Positions 51,308-59,063 of a stretch of 64,000 nucleotides of DNA are shown here, in pieces. The translations under genes were made by a program, and so were the position numbers. Below the pieces are notes generated by a model. It did no database searches. It worked only from the letters and a program-made list of their open reading frames with translations, and was not told the origin of the DNA. Numbering within the stretch: the stretch's first letter is position 1; every line of letters begins with the position of its first letter. This stretch comes from Fulvivirga marina (GTDB taxonomy: Bacteria > Bacteroidota > Bacteroidia > Cytophagales > Cyclobacteriaceae), in assembly GCF_016775155.1 (NCBI RefSeq), contig NZ_JAEUGD010000066.1, positions 966,833-1,030,832 on the forward strand, read 5' to 3'.

Positions 51308-51721
51308 ATGAAACAGCTATTGAACACAAAGTTTCCTACATCGGTTTCGCACGTATGGCTACTAGTGCTCAGAGTTACATCAGCCGCATTTATGCTTACA
51401 CATGGTTACCCTAAACTGATGACGTTACTGGAAGGTGGGGAAATTGCCTTTTACGATTTCCTGGGGTTAGGTATGACAGCCTCCTTGGCATTAGCTGTAC
51501 TGGCCGAATTCATTTGTTCTATTTTATTAATCCTGGGACTCGCCACACGACTTGCCTCAATACCCCTTATCATCACTATGTTGGTAGCTGCCTTTGCTGT
51601 ACACGCTGATGATCCATTTGGTAAAAAGGAGTTTGGTCTGCTTTACCTTTTAATATTTATCACCACTTTAGTCTTCGGAGCAGGGAAATACTCAATTGAT
51701 CGACTACTAGAAAAGAAATAA
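51308..51721 (+). CDS. DoxX family membrane protein
   Basis: A 137-aa four-helix membrane protein with the DoxX pattern: L-L-V-L-R-V-T-S-A-A-F-M-L-T-H-G-Y-P-K, then L-A-V-L-A-E-F-I-C-S-I-L-L-I-L-G-L-A-T-R, then D-D-P-F-G-K-K-E-F-G-L-L-Y-L. DoxX-like proteins are tied to redox or thiosulfate metabolism in a few species; most members, including this, are not characterised. It is preceded by an 83-bp gap with a promoter-like box. Confidence 0.88.
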   Translation: MKQLLNTKFPTSVSHVWLLVLRVTSAAFMLTHGYPKLMTLLEGGEIAFYDFLGLGMTASLALAVLAEFICSILLILGLATRLASIPLIITMLVAAFAVHADDPFGKKEFGLLYLLIFITTLVFGAGKYSIDRLLEKK

Positions 51722-51807
51722 CCCGAATAATTCGTAAATTTTCCTTCATCAAAATCATTAGTTGTTTTAATTTCGTGCATTAAAATTTTCAACAGGATTT
51801 ATATACC

Positions 51808-52518
51808 ATGGGAAGAGCGTTTGAATACCGAAGAGCAGCAAAGGAAAAACGTTGGGACAAAATGTCCAAGTTATTTCCAAAACTGGCTAAAGCTATAACA
51901 GTAGCTGCAAAAGAAGGCGGAACGGACCCTGAAATGAATGCCAAACTAAGAACGGCCATTCAGAATGCCAAGGGTCAAAACATGCCTAAAGACAATATAG
52001 AATCAGCTATTAAAAGAGCCGATGGCAAAGATGCTGAAGCATATGTAGAAGTAAACTACGAAGGTAAAGGCCCTCATGGTGTTTTGGTATTTGTAGAGTG
52101 CGCCACTGATAATACTACACGCACTGTAGCCAACGTAAAATCATACTTCAATAAAGCTGGTGGTAGCCTTGTACCCTCAGGTTCTCTTGAGTTTATGTTT
52201 TCTCGCAATGCCGTTTTTGAGTTTGAGAAAACAGCCGAAATGGATATAGAGGAGTTGGAGTTAGAGCTTATCGATGCCGGCATGGAAGAAATTGAAGAGA
52301 AGGATGGTGTAGTTTACGTATATGGTGATTACACCCACTTCGGAACGCTTTCAAAAGCCCTGGAAGATATGGGTATTGAAGCTAACAAATCGTCACTTCA
52401 GCGAATTCCGAACTCTCCGGTAGAGTTTAGCGAAGAGCAAATGGAAGACATTGAGAAAATGCTCGATAAGATCGAGGATGATGATGATGTTCAGGCGGTT
52501 TATACCAATATTGCTTAA
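51808..52518 (+). CDS. yebC: YebC/PmpR family protein
   Basis: A 236-aa protein of standard length and architecture: the N-terminal [36 protein letters not shown], and acidic C-terminal domain. YebC proteins act as transcription regulators in some bacteria and, by recent work, help ribosomes through difficult sequences such as proline runs. The gene appears to be a single unit. Confidence 0.95.
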   Translation: MGRAFEYRRAAKEKRWDKMSKLFPKLAKAITVAAKEGGTDPEMNAKLRTAIQNAKGQNMPKDNIESAIKRADGKDAEAYVEVNYEGKGPHGVLVFVECATDNTTRTVANVKSYFNKAGGSLVPSGSLEFMFSRNAVFEFEKTAEMDIEELELELIDAGMEEIEEKDGVVYVYGDYTHFGTLSKALEDMGIEANKSSLQRIPNSPVEFSEEQMEDIEKMLDKIEDDDDVQAVYTNIA

Positions 52519-52554
52519 ACTTTGTAAAGAGGTCGAATTTGCATAAATTGATCT

Positions 52555-53043
52555 ATGCAAATCATCGAAAAAAAGCCTCATCAGCAGTTTAGAACACTTA
52601 AACTTATATATGCTTCAATGGCAGTGGCCATAGCACTTTTTGCATTAGCTGTATTAACGATCAACTATGTACAGCTAATGCAACCCACTCTTTCTGAAGA
52701 ACAAGATTTCCGAATTTTCATCTACATCAGTGCTGCCCTCGTCATTTTATCCATGCCCATGAGCATGATACTTTTTGGCCAATCTATCAAAGGAATTAAA
52801 TGGAATGAGTGTTCCCTGACAGAAAAGCTTGCACTCTATCAAACAGCGCTAATCATAAGAGGTGCAATACTTGAGTTTCCTGCACTATTTGTATGTGTGA
52901 CAGTATTATTAACGGGTAACCTGTTAGCACTTTTGCTCATACCTATGGTCTTATTTATCTTTTTCATTACCAAGCCATCACTCTATAGATTGGGAAGCGA
53001 CCTTGAACTTACACGTGATGAAATAGAACAGCTCAAAGGTTAA
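52555..53043 (+). CDS. uncharacterised four-helix membrane protein
   Basis: A 162-aa protein with about four hydrophobic helices: around 18-38, 54-76, and a pair in 95-145 (L-E-F-P-A-L-F-V-C-V-T-V-L-L and L-L-A-L-L-L-I-P-M-V-L-F). The cytoplasmic tail is short and charged. No family recognised. The ATG lies 36 bp after yebC. The stop overlaps by 4 bp the stop of the convergent oxidoreductase. Confidence 0.68.
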   Translation: MQIIEKKPHQQFRTLKLIYASMAVAIALFALAVLTINYVQLMQPTLSEEQDFRIFIYISAALVILSMPMSMILFGQSIKGIKWNECSLTEKLALYQTALIIRGAILEFPALFVCVTVLLTGNLLALLLIPMVLFIFFITKPSLYRLGSDLELTRDEIEQLKG

Positions 53044-54521
53044 AATACAATATCAGCATATTCTCCATTGGTATATGTCTTACATGAAAGCTTACCTCTC
53101 AACGCATCGGGCTTAAACATAGACTTACCCAGTAGCATGCGTACACACTCCTGAATACCCTCCGTAATGGATGGGTGCGGATGAACACACTCAGCAAGCT
53201 CCTCTATGCCTTTATCCATACTTATCAGCAAAGCTACTGCCTGAATAGCGCTAGAGGCATGGTTTCCAACCACGCGCATACCTAGTATTTTCATATCCAC
53301 ATCATTAGTCACCAATAGTTTAATAAATCCCTGAGTATTTCGCTTAGCTATAGCTCTCGGGATACACCCATAATCGAGAGTCACTACTTTATAAGGGATT
53401 CCTCGTTCAGCCGCCTGGTTTTCATTAAGCCCTACCCCTGCCACTTCAGGGTTGAGGAACATGATAGTAGAAATATTTTCATACATAAGCTTACGCTTCG
53501 GCTCACCAAAAATCTTCTCTACAGCATACCTACCCTCCAACTCACCTACATTAACTAAAGCGATGTCGGCTGTTATATCACCGACAGCATAAATATTAGA
53601 TACACTGGTCTGCGTCTCATTGTCTTCAATACCCCTCTTGCTCAGTACTATATTAACGCCCTTAGCCCAAAGCTTTTCATAGTTAGGCACCCTCCCTACA
53701 GACACCAGAGCCTTCTCAACATTGAAGATTTCATGAGAACCATCATCGTATTCCAGCTCATACTCCACTCGCCCGTGAACTACACCCATTCTGATCAGTC
53801 GGGAATTGCGGTGAATGTGTACGCCATTGTTCTCCATATTTCGCTCAATAACATTCACCACATCAGTATCTTCGAAAGGCAATATTCTATCCCCTTTATC
53901 AATCAGATGCACTTTAGTTTTACCGAATCCCGAAAAAATAGTGGCAAACTCACAACCTATAACCCCGGCACCTAGTATTACCATACTCTCCGGAAAATTA
54001 TCTATCTGTTCTATACCGTCACTAGTGAGAATGATTTTTTCATCGATTGGGATATTTGGTAATTTTCGAGGTCGACTTCCAGTAGCAAGTATTACATAGT
54101 CCGCCCACACTATCTCTGTTTCATCCTCATAACTAATTTCAATTTCATTGGGAGTCAAAAGCTTTGCAACACCTACTTTGTAGGTTAACAGATTGGCAAA
54201 GCATGATGAATTAAGCATGGCCATGTGCTCTTGAAGCAAAGCTTTCCTTTCCTCCACCGCACGATTAACCTCTGCCTGAACTTCTTCAAAGTTGACATCT
54301 GGCGCACTCATATTGAAGCGTTTCAGATGTTTATGTAACATATGAGTTTCTCTGGCAATCTCCCACCATGTTTTTGAAGAAAGTGCCCCATTGGTCACAC
54401 CAGCACCTCCAACGCCTTCCTTCTCTACCAAAAGCACCTTTTTCTTGAAATCAATAGCCCGCATTGCTGCCGCATAACCGGCTGGGCCTGCCCCGACAAC
54501 CACCAAATCATATTTCTCCAT
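53040..54521 (-). CDS. dihydrolipoamide dehydrogenase-like flavoprotein without redox cysteines
   Basis: A 493-aa class I flavin oxidoreductase. FAD site G10-A-G-P-A-G and NAD site G-A-G-V-I-G-C-E-F-A are intact, and the C-terminal H-P-H-P-S-I-T-E matches the catalytic His-Glu of dihydrolipoamide dehydrogenases. The usual G-G-T-C-L-N-V-G-C-I-P-S-K disulfide loop reads G-G-A-G-V-T-N-G-A-L-S-S-K, so both cysteines are replaced (Gly41, Ala46). It should bind NAD(P)H and FAD but cannot do disulfide chemistry; a transhydrogenase-like or quinone reductase role is possible. The frame is open 64 codons upstream, yet the G-x-G-x-x-G start fixes M-E-K-Y-D at 54521. Confidence 0.85.
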   Translation of the reverse strand: MEKYDLVVVGAGPAGYAAAMRAIDFKKKVLLVEKEGVGGAGVTNGALSSKTWWEIARETHMLHKHLKRFNMSAPDVNFEEVQAEVNRAVEERKALLQEHMAMLNSSCFANLLTYKVGVAKLLTPNEIEISYEDETEIVWADYVILATGSRPRKLPNIPIDEKIILTSDGIEQIDNFPESMVILGAGVIGCEFATIFSGFGKTKVHLIDKGDRILPFEDTDVVNVIERNMENNGVHIHRNSRLIRMGVVHGRVEYELEYDDGSHEIFNVEKALVSVGRVPNYEKLWAKGVNIVLSKRGIEDNETQTSVSNIYAVGDITADIALVNVGELEGRYAVEKIFGEPKRKLMYENISTIMFLNPEVAGVGLNENQAAERGIPYKVVTLDYGCIPRAIAKRNTQGFIKLLVTNDVDMKILGMRVVGNHASSAIQAVALLISMDKGIEELAECVHPHPSITEGIQECVRMLLGKSMFKPDALRGKLSCKTYTNGEYADIVF

Positions 54522-54955
54522 AGTTGTAAAGCCAATAGTTAATCTTAAATATAGTAATTTATCATGCAAAAAAGGAACAAAAACAACGAATGTAATAATT
54601 AAGTAAAAAACATACATATTGTCGCGTATTTCACTGATATTCTTTAAGTTAAGATGATAAAAATAAAATTTTGTAATGATTCCACTGGAGTTACTGGTTA
54701 CACCAGCAGACACAATTGCCTGATTAACAAAAACTTAACCACAACTCCGATTACTCCTAGACAGGAATAAAAGTTAAAAATATTATTATTCGCATTAATT
54801 TTTCCAATCTTTAACTATTTGAATCCTCTTGTATTAAAATTATAATATTATTTATATTTAATAAAAATATAAGACTTTTATTACTTGTAAAATAAATTAT
54901 TTACATTTAATATTACACAAATAACCAAACTTTTTTAAACTAAACATTTAAGAAA
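54522..54955. other. AT-rich intergenic region, no gene seen
   Basis: This 434-bp divergent gap is very AT-rich, mostly in its right half. I see no credible coding frame, tRNA or clear promoter consensus. It must hold the promoters for the flavoprotein (minus) and for the peptide-GRDP unit (plus); candidates such as TATATTTA on the minus strand fit poorly. Confidence 0.6.
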
Positions 54956-55087
54956 ATGACTACTACAACCACTACAACTAACACAAAATCAATTGACAAG
55001 AAACAAGAATTGATTAACAGATTATTTGAGAAGAATAAGTCTCATAGCAAGTCTCCAGGCTGCCTGACATGTTATTCAAACGATTAG
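54956..55087 (+). CDS. 43-aa Thr-rich peptide ending in a CxxC motif (possible precursor peptide)
   Basis: The frame runs ATG to TAG. Residue 1 is followed by seven consecutive Thr, then a Lys/Glu-rich helical-looking stretch (K-K-Q-E-L-I-N-R-L-F-E-K-N-K), then S-K-S-P-G-C36-L-T-C39-Y-S-N-D. The A-rich region just before the ATG is normal for Bacteroidota translation starts. A leader-like amphipathic part followed by a short Ser/Cys-rich end is the architecture of RiPP precursors and of small metal-binding peptides, but I do not recognise a family. A hairpin follows directly (55095-55120), then the GRDP-like gene. It is too short for usual gene calling. Whether it is translated is inferred from codon layout and context only. 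Confidence 0.6.
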   Translation: MTTTTTTTNTKSIDKKQELINRLFEKNKSHSKSPGCLTCYSND

Positions 55088-55094
55088 TCATGCC

Positions 55095-55120
55095 CTGCGC
55101 CAACTCAAAAGTTGGTGCAG
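55095..55120 (+). promoter_or_regulatory. hairpin between peptide and GRDP-like genes
   Basis: CTGCGCCAAC and GTTGGTGCAG form a 10-bp stem (one G-T pair) with a 6-nt loop, 8 bp after the peptide stop. No T-run follows, so it is not a standard terminator. It may stabilise the upstream mRNA segment or partly stop transcription, giving more peptide than downstream protein. Confidence 0.6.
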
Positions 55121-55169
55121 AAATCCTTAGTAAATGCAATATTTATTTTTAACTGTTAAAAAAACTATT

Positions 55170-55643
55170 ATGTGCAAGTTATCAGAAGCCTTGGACTGTG
55201 AGTACGAAGACATCGTGGTCACCGCCTTTACTGAAAGATATAACGTGACTTTGGAAGAGGCCCAGGATATTTTTACCGAAACCAAAAAATGGCTTTGGTT
55301 AGCCGCTTATGGCCCAAAAAGCAAACAAGAACATCTATTCATAGATACTCCTTTAACTATTATTGACGAAATGTGGCATAATTTTTTGCTACACTCAAAA
55401 GCATACTATAGTTACTGTATGAAAAAATTTAATAAATTAATTCACCATACCCCAACATCACATATTGAAAAGGAAGAAAACGATAAATACTATAAAGAGA
55501 AACCTTCAGAGTATGAAAAAAAAGTCAAAAATCAGTATAAACTAATATACGAAAAACTTGGCTCTGAGACTTTAATCAAATGGTATGATACCATGGCAAA
55601 CAAATATACTCCTGAGTATATGCGATCTATCAAAAAATATTAG
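55170..55643 (+). CDS. GRDP-like protein (glycine-rich-domain-like), function unknown
   Basis: A 157-aa protein from the M-C-K-L-S start at 55170; an in-frame ATG 36 bp earlier (55134) is possible. Residues 64-95 match the core of bacterial glycine-rich-domain-protein-like (DUF1399) sequences: I-D-E-M-W69-H70-N-F, Y-Y-S-Y-C83, and I-H92-H93-T-P. The conserved Trp, His, Cys and paired His suggest a metal or substrate site. The N-terminus has acidic helices and the C-terminus is Lys-rich. No signal peptide is seen, so it is probably cytoplasmic. It follows the 43-aa peptide after 82 bp and ends before a terminator, so the two genes look like an isolated unit. No function is known to me. Confidence 0.72.
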   Translation: MCKLSEALDCEYEDIVVTAFTERYNVTLEEAQDIFTETKKWLWLAAYGPKSKQEHLFIDTPLTIIDEMWHNFLLHSKAYYSYCMKKFNKLIHHTPTSHIEKEENDKYYKEKPSEYEKKVKNQYKLIYEKLGSETLIKWYDTMANKYTPEYMRSIKKY

Positions 55644-55703
55644 CTTATCTCATAGCTTAGATAGTATTTTAAATTTTTTTTCTAAAATACAACGGCTTAT
55701 TTT

Positions 55704-55740
55704 TAACATTCATTATACATTAGTGAATGTTATTTTTTTT
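55704..55740 (+). terminator. terminator after the GRDP-like gene, overlapping the next start
   Basis: TAACATTCA (55704-55712) and TGAATGTTA (55724-55732) form a 9-bp stem with an 11-nt loop, then eight T. The ATG of the next gene (55727) lies in the right arm. Confidence 0.65.
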
Positions 55741-58700
55741 ACCTAAAACATGTAACTTCTTTCATTTTCCCTTTACGACTCAGGGGCTTAAAATTATTTG
55801 TTTTATAATCGGTATTTTCATTTCTCAAACACTACCAGCCCAACAGCAAAATGGTCGATTAATCAAAACATTTGGAAGGCCAGACTTTAATGCATCTCTA
55901 TCAAATTGGGATATTATGTCTGATAAAAGAGGAGTAATAGTCGCTGCAAATTTTGATGGCATCCTCACATACAATGCCAATAATTGGAGCTTTTCCCCAA
56001 TAAGTAAAATGCTCCCAGGACTATCCGTAGTTCATGACAAAGAAAATAGAATATTTGTTGGCACGAAGGGGGATTTTGGTTACTTAAGGCCAGATTCTAC
56101 TGGTCAATTGATTTATGTATCAATAAATAAAAATTTACCAAAAGAGTTGAATTCAAGTACTTTTTGGCAAATACGCTCTACCAATTCAGGCTGTTACTTC
56201 TATTCTCCAAACCTTATAATTAACTGGAATAATGGAGATATACGCTACTGGGAAACCCCTATTGATGAAAGGTTTACATCAATTTATAATCTCAATGACA
56301 CCATTTATACCGCCAAACAAGGTGTTGGAATATTTAAATTTAAAGGTGACACTTTGAAGATAATACCAAAGACTAAATTTTTGTCAGACAAAAAAATTAT
56401 TCTCATAAATCAAATTAAAAATGATTCTATTCTATATTCAAACAGCAGTGGCTTTTATTCTCTAAACAATCAGCGTATAGAAAAGTATAAAACAAAAGCA
56501 GATCAATACCTTAACCAAAATCATTTATTCACTAGCAGTAAAAACGCATATTCTCCTTCCCTTGCAATGGGAACCTTAACTGGAGGTATAATCACCCTTG
56601 ACCGTAACCTTGAAGTCGTTGATACTCTCAACAAATCAACTGGCCTTACTAGTGATGTTATTAAAGCACTTTATTTTGACTCTCATGGAAATTTATGGAG
56701 TGCAATGCGTGATGGACTGGCTCTAATTGAGCTATCTTCCCCTATAAAACATTGGAATAATAAAACGAAACTCTCAGGAATTCCTACTGCAATAATAAAG
56801 CACAACAACTCTCTTTATATAGGAACTTCAGAAGGTCTTTTTAAAGTAGAAAACAATAGCTTTGATAGCACACCTGTAATCAGTAGTCACGTTTGGAGTA
56901 TCCACAATATAGACTCATCTCTTTTAATAGCAACTCAAGAGGGACTATACACCCTTAACGGTAACTTACCCACTGAAATTTTAAATTTCTCTAATGTAAG
57001 CGAATTAAATACCATATCTATTAAAGATAAAAACCTCCTATGTGTTGCTCACAACGAAGGAGTAAGTATCTTATTGTATAATAAAACGAGTGGATGGACA
57101 ATTGTTAATACCATTGACATCCCTAATCCTGGTTACGAAAGTATTATACTTGATAAGAATAATTCCCTATGGGTAAATGCAAAGTTTAATGGGGTATACA
57201 AAATAGATATTAACATAAACTTAGACTCTCTACCTTATACAACTACCAAATATGATACTCAATCCGGCCTCCCAGACGTCAACGAAATCAAAATAATCAA
57301 AAAGGATGATCAACTTCTCTTCACTACCAGCAACGGTTTCTACCAGTTCAATGAGCGAACAGATAGGTTTGAACCCGATAGCACCATACTTGAAGAACGT
57401 CTAAACATCAATAACATAGCGGAGGACAAATATGGCAACTACATTATATCTGTCATAGATGAAAACAGGAAGACTCATGTAGAAATGCTAAAAAAGGTTG
57501 GCAGCGAATATGTTAGGGATTATATACCCTTTAGGCGGCTTCCCGAAATGGAAATTACAGCCATTTATCCGAAAGATGACTACATATGGATTGCGGGAGG
57601 GGAGGGTTTATTCAGGTTTGATCGCAATATAAAAAAAGACTACACTATTCCTTTTAATACCCTGATAAGTCAGGTAAGTGTAAGGGATTCCGTCATATTC
57701 TATGGCCACTACTATGACCCTTCGGATACCACAGGTGTGCCTCCTATTGTACTGGATCAGCCAGAAATTTTCAAACCGAAACTAGAATTTAGAGACAATA
57801 ACCTGACCTTTAACTTCAGCGCTGCATTCTATGAAGCCCCTGAACGAACGCTTTACAGCTACTACCTGGAAAATAATGAGGAGACTTGGTCCAAATGGTC
57901 TACGAGCACAACTAAGGAATATAATAACCTTAGTGCTGGAAAGTACACCTTTTATGTAAAATCCAAAAACATTTACGATACCGAAGGAAGAGTAGCATCT
58001 TATGAGTTTACAATATTGCCTCCATGGTACCAAACCAGTTGGGCTTATTTTATATTTACCCTGCTTGCCCTTTTATTCATATGGCTTATAGCTTTGACCT
58101 ATACTTACCGTGTTCGCATGCAACGTAGGCGATTGAAACTCATTGTGGCGGACAGAACCTACGAGGTAATTGCGCAAAAAAAAGAAATTGAAAGGCAAAA
58201 GGACCTTCTGCAGCTTCAATTTGAAAAGATCAGCAAGCAAAAAGATAGTATTGAAGAAAAAAATAGCAAGCTTCAAAATGCTCAGCAGGAAACACAAAAT
58301 GCTAATAAAGCTCTCCAAAAACTAAATCTGCACCTTGAAAAGGAAGTAGAAAAAAGAACTGAAAAAATTAAATCTACCCTTCATCAGCTACAGCTTAAGA
58401 ACAAAGAATTAGACACCTTTATTTATCGGGCATCGCATGACCTTGAGGGGCCAATAAGTAGAATTAGTGGTCTTTCCGCCTTGGTAAAAATGGCTTTCCC
58501 GAAAGAAGCTGACCCACAATACCTTGATCTTATTGAAGCGACCACTAAGAACATGAAGGTACTTATCTACAAACTGACCCAGGTCCATGACTTACACAAT
58601 GCTGTAGCAAAGAAAGAACAAATCATTTTAAAAGAACTGCTTTCCTCAATAGTTCAAAGCCTACAACACCTGGAAAACAACTGCACAATTCAATACACCT

Positions 58701-59062
58701 TTGACTTTCCGGACGAAACAAAAGTATGTGGAGATAAAGAACTTTTAACCATTACTCTTCAAAACATCATTGAAAATGCGTTGGTATTTCGAAAACCACG
58801 CGGTGATGATCAACATGTCACTGTCAAGGTCAGTAAATCAGACAACAAAGCTTATATAAGCATACACGATGTTGGCATGGGTATTCATCAGGATAATATA
58901 TGCAAGCTATTCGACATGTTCTATCGCGGCACCAGCCAGTCTTTAGGCAGCGGCTTGGGTCTTTATCTTGCCAAGATGGCTATAGAGCATTTAAAAGGCA
59001 AGATAGAAATTAAAAGTGAACTGCATAAATATTCGGAATTTACAGTTATTATCCCCCAGTAG
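55727..59062 (+). CDS. Reg_prop / Y_Y_Y propeller sensor histidine kinase
   Basis: A membrane sensor of up to 1111 aa. A signal-like hydrophobic segment (I-I-C-F-I-I-G-I-F-I-S-Q-T-L-P-A-Q) ends near residue 39. A periplasmic beta-propeller region follows (about 45-680, with repeated L-W-S-A-M-R-D-G-L and G-L-T-S-D-V-I-K-A-type blades), then a Y_Y_Y domain (about 690-765). One transmembrane helix lies around 772-793, then a coiled coil, then HisKA with His904 in S-H-D-L-E-G-P and a HATPase with N-I-I-E-N-A and G-S-G-L-G-L-Y. No receiver or DNA-binding domain is fused. The ligand and regulator are unknown. The start is doubtful: the only ATG is inside the terminator-like hairpin, so a non-ATG start nearer the signal segment is possible. 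Confidence 0.87.
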   Translation: MLFFLPKTCNFFHFPFTTQGLKIICFIIGIFISQTLPAQQQNGRLIKTFGRPDFNASLSNWDIMSDKRGVIVAANFDGILTYNANNWSFSPISKMLPGLSVVHDKENRIFVGTKGDFGYLRPDSTGQLIYVSINKNLPKELNSSTFWQIRSTNSGCYFYSPNLIINWNNGDIRYWETPIDERFTSIYNLNDTIYTAKQGVGIFKFKGDTLKIIPKTKFLSDKKIILINQIKNDSILYSNSSGFYSLNNQRIEKYKTKADQYLNQNHLFTSSKNAYSPSLAMGTLTGGIITLDRNLEVVDTLNKSTGLTSDVIKALYFDSHGNLWSAMRDGLALIELSSPIKHWNNKTKLSGIPTAIIKHNNSLYIGTSEGLFKVENNSFDSTPVISSHVWSIHNIDSSLLIATQEGLYTLNGNLPTEILNFSNVSELNTISIKDKNLLCVAHNEGVSILLYNKTSGWTIVNTIDIPNPGYESIILDKNNSLWVNAKFNGVYKIDININLDSLPYTTTKYDTQSGLPDVNEIKIIKKDDQLLFTTSNGFYQFNERTDRFEPDSTILEERLNINNIAEDKYGNYIISVIDENRKTHVEMLKKVGSEYVRDYIPFRRLPEMEITAIYPKDDYIWIAGGEGLFRFDRNIKKDYTIPFNTLISQVSVRDSVIFYGHYYDPSDTTGVPPIVLDQPEIFKPKLEFRDNNLTFNFSAAFYEAPERTLYSYYLENNEETWSKWSTSTTKEYNNLSAGKYTFYVKSKNIYDTEGRVASYEFTILPPWYQTSWAYFIFTLLALLFIWLIALTYTYRVRMQRRRLKLIVADRTYEVIAQKKEIERQKDLLQLQFEKISKQKDSIEEKNSKLQNAQQETQNANKALQKLNLHLEKEVEKRTEKIKSTLHQLQLKNKELDTFIYRASHDLEGPISRISGLSALVKMAFPKEADPQYLDLIEATTKNMKVLIYKLTQVHDLHNAVAKKEQIILKELLSSIVQSLQHLENNCTIQYTFDFPDETKVCGDKELLTITLQNIIENALVFRKPRGDDQHVTVKVSKSDNKAYISIHDVGMGIHQDNICKLFDMFYRGTSQSLGSGLGLYLAKMAIEHLKGKIEIKSELHKYSEFTVIIPQ

Positions 59063-59063
59063 T

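Noticed and set aside
54714-54955. AT-rich stretch as a replication origin or integration site
   Set aside because: No DnaA-box cluster, tRNA or direct repeats were seen; AT-richness alone is common in this genome's gaps.
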